This document shows positions 53,814-62,530 of a stretch of 64,000 bases of DNA, piece by piece (positions within the stretch are counted from its first letter, which is position 1; every line of letters starts with the position of its first letter). The DNA lies in NCBI RefSeq assembly GCF_005765165.1, contig NZ_VCIW01000003.1, positions 248,001 through 312,000 of the forward strand. Reading direction: 5' to 3'. Origin of the DNA: Paenibacillus antri (lineage in GTDB: Bacteria > Bacillota > Bacilli > Paenibacillales > YIM-B00363). Under the pieces are notes generated by a model. The model was not told the DNA's origin, ran no database searches, and saw only the letters and a program-made list of their open reading frames with translations. The translations under genes were made by a program, and so were the position numbers.

Positions 53814-54680
53814 TTATTCCTTCGCTTGCTGCAGCACCGACGTCGCGATGTCGTCGCCCATCTCGCCGGCGCGGGCGGCCGCGCGGCCGATCGCTTGCAC
53901 GAGGCCGTCCCGGAAGCGGAACGACTCCAGATGCTGAATGGCGGCGAACGTCGTGCCGTTCGGCGACGTCACCTTGGCGCGGAGCGCGGCGGGGTCTTCG
54001 CCGGTCGATTCGACCATATGCGCCGCGCCGAGCACCGTCTGGACGACGAGCTCGCGCGCCTCCCGTTCGGTCAGTCCTCCCTGTACGCCGGCATCGATCA
54101 TCGCTTCCATCAAGTAGTACACGTACGCCGGACCGGAGCCGGAGACGCCCGTGACGACATTAAGCAGCCCCTCTTCGAGCGGAACGGCTTTCCCGACCGC
54201 GCGCAGCATCTGCAGCGCCATCTCGCGCTGTTCGGCGGAGACGGAGGAGGAGAAGGCGATGCCCGTGGCGCCGAGGCCGATCGTCGAAGACGTGTTCGGC
54301 ATCGTCCGGACGATCGGTTGGACGCGGCCGAGCAGCCGCTCGATCGTATCGATCGACAGTCCCGCCACGACCGACAGCAGCAGCTGCTCGGGCCGGAGGG
54401 CGTCCCGGAATTCGATCATAGCGGCGCCGACGTCCTTCGGCTTCATCGCGAGCACGACGATGTCGGCTTCCCGGACGAGCCGCTGCCGCTCCGCGTCGTC
54501 GTTCGTCTCCGGCACGCGGATGCCGTAGGCCGCCTTCAAGTCGTCCAAGCGGCTCCGGTTATGACGGTTCAGCACGACGACCGACAACGAACGGACGAGC
54601 TTCGCCTCGACGATGCCGCGCAGCAGCGCTTCGGACATCGAGCCGGCGCCGATGAAGGCGATCGTTTGTTCCTTAAGCAT
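53814..54680 (-). CDS. proC: pyrroline-5-carboxylate reductase
   Basis: Last step of proline synthesis. IAFIGAGSMSEALLRGI near residues 8-24 binds NADPH; MPNTSSTIG near 122-130 and GSGPAYVYYLMEAM near 166-179 are family signatures. 288 aa. Twelve bases after proA. Confidence 0.95.
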   Translation of the reverse strand: MLKEQTIAFIGAGSMSEALLRGIVEAKLVRSLSVVVLNRHNRSRLDDLKAAYGIRVPETNDDAERQRLVREADIVVLAMKPKDVGAAMIEFRDALRPEQLLLSVVAGLSIDTIERLLGRVQPIVRTMPNTSSTIGLGATGIAFSSSVSAEQREMALQMLRAVGKAVPLEEGLLNVVTGVSGSGPAYVYYLMEAMIDAGVQGGLTEREARELVVQTVLGAAHMVESTGEDPAALRAKVTSPNGTTFAAIQHLESFRFRDGLVQAIGRAAARAGEMGDDIATSVLQQAKE

Positions 54681-54692
54681 GGGGATTCTCCT

Positions 54693-55940
54693 CTACTGAC
54701 GTATTTGGCCGTCTCCGACGACGATGTACTTGGACGACGTCAACGCCGGCAAGCCCATCGGACCGCGGGCGTGCAGCTTCTGCGTGCTGATGCCGATTTC
54801 GGCGCCGAAGCCGAATTCGAAGCCGTCCGTGAAGCGGGTGGAGGCGTTATGGTAGACCGCGGCCGCGTCGACCTCTTGCAGGAAGCGGCGCGCGTTCGCC
54901 TCGTCGTTCGTGACGATGCACTCGGAATGGCGCGTGCCGAAACGGTCGATATGCTCGAGCGCCGCGTCGAGATCGTCGACGACCTTCACGTTCAAGATGT
55001 AGTCGTTATACTCCGTCGCGTAGTCCTCGTCGCCGGCCGGCTTCATCCATGCGACGCGCGCTCTGGCGTCGTCGGATCCGCGCAGCTCCACGTTCCGTTC
55101 GCGGAACGCTTCGGCGAACGTCTCGAGATGGACCGCAGCGAAGTCGCGATGCATGAGCAGCGTCTCCATGCTGTTGCATACCGAGGGACGCTGCACCTTC
55201 GCGTTGAGCGCGATGTCGAGCGCCATGGCCGGTTCGGCCGACGCGTCGACGTACGTATGGCAGACGCCCGCGCCCGTCTCGATGACGGGCACCGTCGCGT
55301 TCTGTACGACCGTCCGGATGAGCGAGGCGCCGCCGCGCGGAATGACGCAGTCGAGCAGCCCGTTCAGCTTCAGCAACTCGTCGACGGAGCCGCGGCTCGG
55401 ATCGTTCACGAGCTGCACCGCCTCCGGCGGCACGTCCGTCGCCGCGAGCGCGTCTTGGATCACTTCGACGATCTTGGCGTTGGAGGACAGGGCGGAGGAG
55501 CCGCCGCGGAGCAGCACCGCGTTGCCGGTCTTGAGGCACAGCGACGCCGCGTCGACGGTGACGTTCGGCCGCGCTTCGTAGATGATGCCGATCAGCCCGA
55601 GCGGCACGCGCACCTGACGGATGCGCAGGCCGTTCGGCCGCTCGATATCGGCGAGCGCTTCGCCGACAGGATCCGGCAGCGCCTCGACTTCCCGTACGCC
55701 GAGCGCCATCGCTTCGATCCGCTGCGGCGTCAGCGCGAGCCGGTCGAGCAGCGACGTCGACATGCCGCTATCGCGTCCTCGCGCTAAATCCTCCGCGTTC
55801 GCATCGACGATTTCGCCGCTTCGCGCGATCAGCGCGTCGGCGATGCTCCGCAGCGCGGCGTTCTTCGCCGCCGTCGAAAGACTTCCCATGCGGCTCGTCG
55901 TCCGCTTGGCGAGGGCCGCCTTATCTCTAACTTCGCTCAT
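54693..55940 (-). CDS. proA: glutamate-5-semialdehyde dehydrogenase (gamma-glutamyl phosphate reductase)
   Basis: Reduces gamma-glutamyl phosphate with NADPH. GIIYEARPNVTVDAASLCLK near residues 110-129, and IETGAGVCHTYVD with the catalytic Cys near 245-257. 415 aa from 55940. The frame is open upstream within proB but that part is not coding. Confidence 0.95.
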   Translation of the reverse strand: MSEVRDKAALAKRTTSRMGSLSTAAKNAALRSIADALIARSGEIVDANAEDLARGRDSGMSTSLLDRLALTPQRIEAMALGVREVEALPDPVGEALADIERPNGLRIRQVRVPLGLIGIIYEARPNVTVDAASLCLKTGNAVLLRGGSSALSSNAKIVEVIQDALAATDVPPEAVQLVNDPSRGSVDELLKLNGLLDCVIPRGGASLIRTVVQNATVPVIETGAGVCHTYVDASAEPAMALDIALNAKVQRPSVCNSMETLLMHRDFAAVHLETFAEAFRERNVELRGSDDARARVAWMKPAGDEDYATEYNDYILNVKVVDDLDAALEHIDRFGTRHSECIVTNDEANARRFLQEVDAAAVYHNASTRFTDGFEFGFGAEIGISTQKLHARGPMGLPALTSSKYIVVGDGQIRQ

Positions 55941-55969
55941 TCGTTCATTCCCCCGATTCGGTACATAGT

Positions 55970-57079
55970 TTAAAATAAGACCCATTCGTCGCGATGGATG
56001 ACTTCGATGCGCGACACGTCCAGCCGCCTCAGCACTTCCTCCGAGGACAGGCCGGCCGCCGCCTGCAGCTGCCAAGCCGCGTAGTTGACGACCCCTCGCC
56101 CGATCCGCTTGCCGTCCTCGAGCGCGACCTCGATGACGTCGCCCGGATGGAAGTCGCCTTCGACTTGCTTGACGCCGGCGGGGAGGAGGCTCTTGCCGCC
56201 TTCCGCGAGCGCCCGGCGGGCACCGTCGTCGACGACGACGCGGCCCTGCGGCACCGAGTGGAAGCCGACCCATTGCTTCTTCACCGACAGCTTCTGGAGC
56301 TCGGCGTCGAAATACGTGCCGTCGCCTTCGCCCGTCGCCGCTCGAAGCACGTCCCCCGGCGCGTTCGCGCGGCCGATGAACGTTCGCACCCCGCCGCGAA
56401 TGGCGATGCGTGCCGCCTCGAGCTTCGAACGCATGCCGCCCGTGCCGACGGAGGAGCCGCTGCCGCCGGCCATCCGGAACAAGTCGTCGTTCAGCTCGGA
56501 GACGCGGTCGATGCGCCGGGCGTTCGGATTTTTCCGCGGGTCCTCGGTATACAGCCCGTTCATGTCGGTGCAGATGACGAGGCAGCGGGCCTGCACGAGA
56601 TTCGCGACCAACGCGGACAGCGTGTCGTTGTCGCCGAACTTCAGCTCGTTGACGGAGACGGTGTCGTTCTCGTTAATGATCGGGACGACGCCCCGATTGA
56701 GCAGCTCCTCGAGCGTAGCGGACGCGTTGCGAATGCGCCCCCGCGCAGAGAAGTCGTAGCGGGTAAGCAGTACCTGCGCGACGACGAGCCCGCGGCTCGC
56801 GAACGCTTCGTTGTACGCTTGCATCAGAAGCGCTTGGCCGACGGCGGCCGACGCTTGCTTCTCGTGCGTCGCCTTGGGCCGCTTGGCGAACCCGAGCCGG
56901 GCGAAACCGGCGGCGACCGCGCCGGACGTGACGAGCACGACCTGTTCTCCGGTCGCCGCGATGTTCGCGAGCTCCTCCGCGTAATAATCGATTTGCTCCC
57001 TTCGCAAGCCTCCCTCGGTCGCGGTGAGCGAGCTGCTGCCGATCTTGACGACGGTGCGTCGTCGATTCGTGCCGGTCAT
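55970..57079 (-). CDS. proB: glutamate 5-kinase
   Basis: Phosphorylates glutamate for proline synthesis. VVKIGSSSL near 10-18, VTSGAVAAG, INENDTVSV and KFGDNDTLSA mark the kinase domain; a C-terminal PUA domain starts near residue 275. 369 aa from ATG 57079 (AAGGAGG upstream); a TTG at 57106 lies before the ribosome site and is less likely. First gene of proBAC under a T-box. Confidence 0.94.
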   Translation of the reverse strand: MTGTNRRRTVVKIGSSSLTATEGGLRREQIDYYAEELANIAATGEQVVLVTSGAVAAGFARLGFAKRPKATHEKQASAAVGQALLMQAYNEAFASRGLVVAQVLLTRYDFSARGRIRNASATLEELLNRGVVPIINENDTVSVNELKFGDNDTLSALVANLVQARCLVICTDMNGLYTEDPRKNPNARRIDRVSELNDDLFRMAGGSGSSVGTGGMRSKLEAARIAIRGGVRTFIGRANAPGDVLRAATGEGDGTYFDAELQKLSVKKQWVGFHSVPQGRVVVDDGARRALAEGGKSLLPAGVKQVEGDFHPGDVIEVALEDGKRIGRGVVNYAAWQLQAAAGLSSEEVLRRLDVSRIEVIHRDEWVLF

Positions 57080-57110
57080 GACGGACGGCGCCTCCTTGTT
57101 TTCCAAAAAT

Positions 57111-57413
57111 AAAAAAACAGCCCTTCATCCTTCAATCGTTAAAGGACGAAAGCTGCTCTTGTCGGTTGCTCCCGCGGTACCACCTTTATTGACGGCAATA
57201 GGGCGACGTCCGCGTAAACGCGTCGTCGGCTTCGGATGCCGTCCGGCTCCATGCCCTCGTATCAGGAGGGTGCACTGTCCGACTCGTCGCCGGCCGTTCC
57301 GGGGTGGGTCGGCGTGTCCTGCGGCGACGGATTCTTCCAGCTGACGAATCCGTTCTCTGTACGCCCGTTCGAACGCTTACTGGCCCCTTCATCACGTTAG
57401 GGTAATGAAGTTT
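57111..57413 (-). promoter_or_regulatory. T-box riboswitch (proline) upstream of proBAC
   Basis: Minus-strand leader of about 300 nt. The T-box antiterminator core AGGTGGTACCGCGGGAG is at 57187-57169 and the terminator with T-run at 57155-57111. Stem I shows the AGTA element, CAGAGA and the GCTGGAAG distal motif. In the specifier loop CCC (57308-57306), a proline codon, precedes ACC. Uncharged tRNA-Pro should allow read-through into proB. Confidence 0.9.
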
Positions 57414-57419
57414 TTCAAT

Positions 57420-57449
57420 ACTATACCATCCCGCGCCGCGGTTTGTAAA
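57420..57449 (-). promoter_or_regulatory. promoter of the proB T-box transcript
   Basis: Minus strand: TTTACA (57449-57444), 18-bp spacer, TATAGT (57425-57420). Start near 57413. Confidence 0.75.
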
Positions 57450-57526
57450 TAAGCGTCCGCGCATTCGCGCCCCGTTCGCAACATCTTGGCGCCGAACGTC
57501 GTCTTCAAGAGTAAGAGGTGAGGCAA

Positions 57527-58189
57527 GTGTACAAAATGTCGTACGGCTCGATCCTTCTCATGTGCTTTCTCATCTTCGCGTTGGGCGGACAAGACCGTCT
57601 TTCTTGGGCGCCGGGGCCGGCGATGCCGGAAACCGCCGTTCGAACGGAGGCGCGGGCGGAGGCGCGGCCGCAGGTGCGGATCGCCGCCGTCGACGACGTC
57701 GACGCGCCGCCCGCGGCGACCGATGCGGGAAGGAAGAAGGGCGACGCCGTCGCGCTTCCGGATCCGGTTGCGCTCGCGGCGCCGGTCGGGCTGAAGTCGC
57801 CGACCGCCGAGGCCGCCTGCGCCGCGGGCTTTGCGTTGTCGCTGCCCCCGGAAGCGGACGAACGCTATCGGCAGCTCGACTGGGTGACCGAAGAGGGCGT
57901 GTCCGCGACGATCCGATTCGAATTCGCGAATGGCGGACTGCTGGAGCTTACGCAGTCGACGAACGATCAAGAACTTGACGTCACGGGCTCGTTAAGCACG
58001 GCTCCGCCGCCGCCGCTGCCGCTGCCTAGGATGACCCCAACCGCGTCGATGCCGGCGATCGACATCGCTTGGCAGGACGGGAGCCGCCGGTACGCCCTAC
58101 GATCCTTCGGTTTAACGGAGAACGAAACGAGGGCGTGGATCCGCTCGCTCGAATCGGCCCGCGCGGGATGTTCCGCGCCGATGTCCTAG
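57527..58189 (+). CDS. secreted or membrane-anchored protein of unknown function
   Basis: 220 residues. N-terminal hydrophobic helix or signal (YGSILLMCFLIFALGG) followed by a Pro/Ala-rich, partly disordered region (to about residue 90) and a C-terminal globular part (WVTEEGVSATIRFEFANGGL, then IDIAWQDGSRRYALRSFGL) that resembles extracytoplasmic DUF4367-like domains, without certainty. GTG 57527 is chosen for the AGAGGTGAGG just upstream; ATG 57536 is possible. Confidence 0.6.
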   Translation: MYKMSYGSILLMCFLIFALGGQDRLSWAPGPAMPETAVRTEARAEARPQVRIAAVDDVDAPPAATDAGRKKGDAVALPDPVALAAPVGLKSPTAEAACAAGFALSLPPEADERYRQLDWVTEEGVSATIRFEFANGGLLELTQSTNDQELDVTGSLSTAPPPPLPLPRMTPTASMPAIDIAWQDGSRRYALRSFGLTENETRAWIRSLESARAGCSAPMS

Positions 58190-58326
58190 TCGAGGGCGGG
58201 GGTGGAGACGTCGTTTTCCCGGCCGATTTCCCGGTCCCGAAGGGACGATTATCCCTTGCGGTCGGGACGCCGCTCGTCATACGATGCCTACGAAGCAACG
58301 AATCGGATGACCGGGGGAATGTCCGC

Positions 58327-58989
58327 TTGATCCACGTGCCCGTATCGTTCCTGCGGCTCAGCGGAGGCCTGCTTGCCGCGGGAGGAATGACTTTGTTCAT
58401 CGTACAGCTCGTTCATTTGGACGATAAGCCCTCCGGCTTGATGGAACTGAACTATTTCGTCGAGGTGGCCGCAGGCGCCCATGCGGCTTTGGCGTTGGCA
58501 ACGCCGCCCATGATCGTCGGCTTAACCGGACTCTATTTTCGAATGTCCGCGAGCCTCCGGTGGTGGGGGTGGGCAGGCTATGTCGGCATGCTTTGCTTCT
58601 TCCTGATCGAGCTGTTTCGCGCCGCGCTGCCCGTTTATCAGTACCCGGCGCTATACCGAGGGATCCGGACCAAGGAGCAATTGCGCGAGGTCAATGCGCT
58701 CGTCGAGAGTTTACGATCGCAGGACGGGTTCCCGGCGCTGATCGAGCTGGCGGCGACGCCGCTCGGCACGCTCGGGTTCCTCCTGACGGCCGTGTCGCTC
58801 CTTCGCGGGAACGCGCTTCCGAAGCTTCCTGCGCTGTTGATGCTGGCGCCGCCTGCGTCGCTGGCGCTGCCCTGGGACGGACTGGACCCGTACGCCCACG
58901 CGGCGGCCTTATTCGCATACGTCTATTACGGCTGCTTGCTGGCGTTCGGCCTCCCGCCCGCGCCGCCGACGGCAGCCGCAGCCCCATGA
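58327..58989 (+). CDS. polytopic membrane protein of unknown function
   Basis: About 220 residues, five or six hydrophobic segments (LRLSGGLLAAGGMTLFIVQL at the start, then AALALATPPMIVGLTGLYF, WAGYVGMLCFFLIELF, GTLGFLLTAVSLL and AALFAYVYYGCLLAFGL). The frame is open back to 58069, overlapping the previous gene, but TTG 58327 has GGGGG nine bases upstream; the start is uncertain. Some resemblance to DUF998-like or lipid-enzyme-associated membrane proteins; function not assigned. Confidence 0.55.
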   Translation: MIHVPVSFLRLSGGLLAAGGMTLFIVQLVHLDDKPSGLMELNYFVEVAAGAHAALALATPPMIVGLTGLYFRMSASLRWWGWAGYVGMLCFFLIELFRAALPVYQYPALYRGIRTKEQLREVNALVESLRSQDGFPALIELAATPLGTLGFLLTAVSLLRGNALPKLPALLMLAPPASLALPWDGLDPYAHAAALFAYVYYGCLLAFGLPPAPPTAAAAP

Positions 58990-58995
58990 CGCGCT

Positions 58996-60681
58996 TTACA
59001 TCCGCTCCGGCGCTTCGACGCCGAGCAAACCGAGGGCGGCTTGCAGCGTGTCGGCGGCCGCTCGCGCCAGACGGAGTTTCGCCGCGGCTTCGGCCGGGTC
59101 GTCGACGAGCACCCGCTCGGCGTGATAGAAGCGGTTGAACGCCTTGGCCACGTCGAGAGCGTACCGGGCGACGATCGAAGGCGCGAGCCGCTCCGCCGCT
59201 TCGCGCACCGCCGCCGGGTAGCCGGACAGCTGCTTGAGGAGCGCCCACGCGTCGTCGCCGGCGAGGGCGGCCGGGCTCGGCGCCGCCGCTTCGAGCGCCG
59301 CCGGTTCGGCCTTGGACAGCAGCGTGCGAATCCGCGCGTGCGTGTATTGCGCGTACGGCCCGGTCTCGCCTTCGAACCGGACCGCTTCTTCCAACCGGAA
59401 GTCGATCGCTCCTTCGCGGTCGTGCTTCAGATCCCCGAATACGACCGCTCCGATCCCGACCGCTTCGGCGACCGCCCTGCGGTCCGGCAGCGCCGGGTTT
59501 TTCTCGGCGATGACCGCCGCCGCCCGCTCTACAGCCTCGTTCAGCACGTCCTCCAGCATGACGACCCGCCCTTTGCGCGTAGACATCTTCTTGCCCTCGA
59601 CCCGCATCAGGCCGAACGGCACGTGCGCGCACGCGTCGGCCCATGCGTACCCAAGCTTCTTCAGCACTGCGAACACCTGGCGGAAATGCACCGCCTGCTC
59701 CGACCCCACCACGTACAGCAGCCGATCGCCCTTCAGCGTCTCTCGACGGTAGATCGCCGTCGCCAAATCCCTCGTCGCGTAGATGGAGGAGCCGTCGGAC
59801 TTCACGATGATGCAAGGCGGCAGTCCTTCGTCGTCGAGGCGGACGACTTGCGCGCCGTCGCTCGTCTCGAGCAGACCGGCGTCTTGGAGCCGATCGACGA
59901 CGGGCTGCATCTTGTCGTTATAGAAGCTTTCGCCGAGCTCGTATTCGAACTCGACGCCGAGCCGGTCGTAGATGCGGCGGAACTCTTGAAGGCTCGTGTC
60001 GACGAAGAAACGCCACAGCTTCGCGGCTTCCTCGTCGCCTTGCTCGAGCTTCGCGAACCAAGCGCGGGCTTCGTCTTCGAGCCGCGGGTCGCGCTCCGCT
60101 TCCTCGTGGAAGCGGACGTATAGCTCGAGCGCCGCGGCGAGCGGCCGGCGCTCGAGCTGCTCGGCGTCGCCCCAGGCGCGATACGCGGCGATCATCTTGC
60201 CGAACTGGGTGCCCCAGTCGCCGAGATGGTTGACGCGGACGACGTCGTACCCGTCGGCCGTCAGGATGTGGCGCAGCGCGTTCCCGATCACGGTCGAGCG
60301 CAGATGGCCGATGCCGAACGGCTTCGCGATGTTCGGGGACGACATGTCGATGACGACCCGCTCGCCGCGCGGCTCGCGAGCTGCACGGAAGGCTGGCGCT
60401 TCGACGGCTTCGAGCCATCGTGGAGCGACCGCCTCGCGGCGAAGCGCGATGTTGACGTAAGCGCCGACCGCGCGGCAGGTCAGCATCGGGTGCGCAATGC
60501 GTTCGGCGAGCTCGGCGGCGATCGCCTGCGGCGGCTTCCGCAGCTCGCGCGCGAGGGCGAAGCAGGGCAGGGCGGCATCCCCGAGCGCCGGATCCGGCGG
60601 CGTCTCGAGTCGTCTCGCCGCTTCCTCCTTCGGTACCTGCAAATACGGTGCGATCCACTCGCCGATCGTCTCGATCATCAT
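58996..60681 (-). CDS. argS: arginyl-tRNA synthetase
   Basis: Class I synthetase. HIGH-type motif IAKPFGIGHLRSTVIG near residues 120-135 (SSPNIAKP precedes it), KMSKS-like EGKKMSTRKG near 358-367, and a C-terminal anticodon-binding DALR domain. 561 aa from the ATG at 60681 with AAGGAGG upstream; an in-frame start 42 bases earlier lacks a ribosome site. Controlled by an arginine T-box located 690 bases upstream. Confidence 0.95.
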   Translation of the reverse strand: MMIETIGEWIAPYLQVPKEEAARRLETPPDPALGDAALPCFALARELRKPPQAIAAELAERIAHPMLTCRAVGAYVNIALRREAVAPRWLEAVEAPAFRAAREPRGERVVIDMSSPNIAKPFGIGHLRSTVIGNALRHILTADGYDVVRVNHLGDWGTQFGKMIAAYRAWGDAEQLERRPLAAALELYVRFHEEAERDPRLEDEARAWFAKLEQGDEEAAKLWRFFVDTSLQEFRRIYDRLGVEFEYELGESFYNDKMQPVVDRLQDAGLLETSDGAQVVRLDDEGLPPCIIVKSDGSSIYATRDLATAIYRRETLKGDRLLYVVGSEQAVHFRQVFAVLKKLGYAWADACAHVPFGLMRVEGKKMSTRKGRVVMLEDVLNEAVERAAAVIAEKNPALPDRRAVAEAVGIGAVVFGDLKHDREGAIDFRLEEAVRFEGETGPYAQYTHARIRTLLSKAEPAALEAAAPSPAALAGDDAWALLKQLSGYPAAVREAAERLAPSIVARYALDVAKAFNRFYHAERVLVDDPAEAAAKLRLARAAADTLQAALGLLGVEAPERM

Positions 60682-60714
60682 CGCGTCTTCCTCCTTGGTT
60701 TGTTGGATTTGAAT

Positions 60715-61338
60715 TAGCGTCAAAATTTGAGCCTATTTCCGCGATAAGATCAAATTTTGACACTATAGCGGTACCGTGCCTTCGCAGCCCGGCTAGCGTG
60801 CGGGCCCCGAGCGATCCGCTGGCGGAAATAGTGTCAAAATTTAAGCTTATTTCCGCGATAAGATCAAATTTTGACACTATAGCGGCACCGTGCCTTCGCA
60901 GCCCGGCTAGCGTGCGGGCCCCCAGCGATCCGCTGGCGGAATTAGCGTCAAAATTTGAGCCTATTTCCGCGATAAGATCAAATATTGACACTATAGCGGC
61001 ACCGTGCCTTCGCAGCCCGGCTAGCGTGCGGGCCCCGAGCGATCCCCGGGTGGAATAGTGTCAAAATTTAAGCCTATTTCCGCGATAAGCTCAACTTTTG
61101 ACACTATTGCGGCACCGTGCCTTCGCACCGGCTAGCGTGCGGGCCACGAGCGATCCGCTGGCGGAAATAGTGTCAAAATTTAAGCCTATTTCCGCGATAA
61201 GATCAAATTTTGACACTATAGCGGCACCGTGCCTTCGCAGCCCGGCTAGCGTGCGGGCCCCCAGCGATCCGCTGGCGGAAATAGCGTCAAAATTTAAGCC
61301 TATTTCTGCGATAAGCTCAAATTTTGACATTATCCCGG
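60715..61338. repeat. tandem array of a 114-bp hairpin-containing repeat, about 5.5 copies
   Basis: Units begin TAG(C/T)GTCAAAATTT at 60715, 60829, 60943, 61056, 61168 and 61282, with lengths 114, 114, 113, 112, 114 and a last partial copy. Each unit has 14-bp inverted arms (TAGTGTCAAAATTT and AAATTTTGACACTA) around a 23-base loop, followed by a G+C-rich spacer of about 64 bases. Copies differ at few positions. The array fills the interval between the argS T-box terminator and the argS ribosome site, so it is transcribed in the argS leader. It is not a CRISPR, because the spacers are also repeated. Confidence 0.95.
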
Positions 61339-61366
61339 CGTCGCGGCACCGCAGCCGGCGGACGAC

Positions 61367-61688
61367 AAAAAACCTCCCGTCTCCAGGGAAAGATCCCTAA
61401 GAGACGAGAGGTTTAACTCCCGCGGTGCCACTCTTCGTGCCGATCCGCGCGCAACCGCGCAGTATCGACCGCTCGACGCCCGGTAACGGGGGCGACCCGG
61501 ACCCGCCTGCCGCGTATCGACCGCGCCGAAGAGGGCGCGTCGAAGCATGGGCGAATCGTCTCGCGGGTGCGTTTCGCTTTAGGTACGCTCGTTCGGCGCC
61601 GGCTTCCACCATACCCGGCTCGCTGTTCCGTCGGTCGCGCGCTACTGTCCCGGTCAACGACGATGGCATTTCATTTTCCAATCATTAT
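61367..61688 (-). promoter_or_regulatory. T-box riboswitch (arginine) of argS
   Basis: Minus-strand leader. T-box core AAGAGTGGCACCGCGGGAG at 61435-61417; terminator with 12-bp interrupted stem and six-T run at 61413-61367. Stem I contains AGTA and the distal GGTGGAAGCC elements; in the specifier loop CGT (61587-61585), an arginine codon, precedes ACC. The nearest downstream gene is argS. Read-through transcripts must cross the repeat array before reaching argS. Confidence 0.92.
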
Positions 61689-61694
61689 CGAACT

Positions 61695-61723
61695 ATTATA
61701 CGAATATTCCCAGCGCTTGTAAA
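61695..61723 (-). promoter_or_regulatory. promoter of the argS T-box transcript
   Basis: Minus strand: TTTACA (61723-61718), 17-bp spacer, perfect TATAAT (61700-61695). Start near 61688. It overlaps the region just after the HAD gene stop. Confidence 0.85.
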
Positions 61724-61732
61724 CGGTGACTC

Positions 61733-62491
61733 TTAACGATGCTGCCGCCGACCGGCGAGCGCCGCCGGCACCTGCGAGATCGACTCCAGCCGCAGCAGCC
61801 TCTCCGATTGCCCGACCGGAATGTCGACCAAGTCGAACGCCCAATTGGAGAGCGGCGGAATGTACACCGCGCCGATGCCGCAGGCGACGGCCGGGGCGAT
61901 GTCGGTGCGCAGCGAGTTGCCGATCATCCACGTTCGCGAACGATCGAAGCCCATCGTCGTCAGAATGCGTTCGAGCGCTTCGGCGTTCTTATGCTGGGCG
62001 ACGAAGATGCGATCCTCGAAGAACGGTCCCAGGTTCACCTTCTCCACCTTGGCCCGTTGAATTTTCTCCACGCCGCCGGTGTACAGCGAAATGAGATGTC
62101 CTTCGGACCGAAGCCGCGACAGCGTGTCCACGACATGCGGATACAGCTCGAATTCGCTGTCGTACACCGTATAGCCCAAGTCGAGCAGCCGCTGCCGTTC
62201 CTCCGGATCCGGCTCCCGACCGAATAGGTCGCTGTAATGGTCGTACGTCTCCGCGAACGATTCGGGGAACCGCTCCGCCGCGAACCCGTGGACGTGGATG
62301 CCCGCCAGATCGAGCTCGAGCTGTTTCTTCTTGATCTCTTCCTTGGTCAGCTTATGCGATGCGAACCACGTCTCGACCAAATCCGCGAATTGGTCGATGA
62401 CCAAGTCGAAATATTTATTGCAATGGATGAGCGTATCATCCAAGTCGAACAGCAGGTTGAGCGTTTCCGTACGATTTCCGTTTTCCGTCAT
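61733..62491 (-). CDS. HAD-superfamily hydrolase
   Basis: 252 residues from ATG 62491. DLDDT at residues 16-20 supplies the Asp nucleophile and general acid, SLYTGG the Thr/Ser of motif II, and MIGNSLRTDIAPAVACG the acidic motif IV, with a helical cap between. Probably a small-molecule phosphatase; substrate unknown. Follows mtnE on the same strand. Confidence 0.88.
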   Translation of the reverse strand: MTENGNRTETLNLLFDLDDTLIHCNKYFDLVIDQFADLVETWFASHKLTKEEIKKKQLELDLAGIHVHGFAAERFPESFAETYDHYSDLFGREPDPEERQRLLDLGYTVYDSEFELYPHVVDTLSRLRSEGHLISLYTGGVEKIQRAKVEKVNLGPFFEDRIFVAQHKNAEALERILTTMGFDRSRTWMIGNSLRTDIAPAVACGIGAVYIPPLSNWAFDLVDIPVGQSERLLRLESISQVPAALAGRRQHR

Positions 62492-62530
62492 CCAAGCCAA
62501 CTCCCGTCTCCTGAAGCGAACCTACTCTCT

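Noticed and set aside
53778-55787. 669-codon plus-strand frame opposite proC and proA
   Set aside because: Antisense to two clearly conserved genes; composition is Arg/Asp/Val-rich as expected from the opposite strand of G+C-rich codons. Similar long antisense frames over trpB (12480-14198) and asnS (46410-47738) were dropped for the same reason.
60715-61338. CRISPR array
   Set aside because: The units are over 110 bp, spacers between hairpins are themselves repeated, and no cas genes are nearby.
59918-61400. Open frames on both strands across the repeat array encoding a 38-residue repeat (for example around SKFDLIAEIGSNFD)
   Set aside because: The unit is 114 bp, so any frame open in one copy stays open; frames exist on both strands, break where units are 112 or 113 bp, and lack ribosome sites. 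They are by-products of the DNA repeat.
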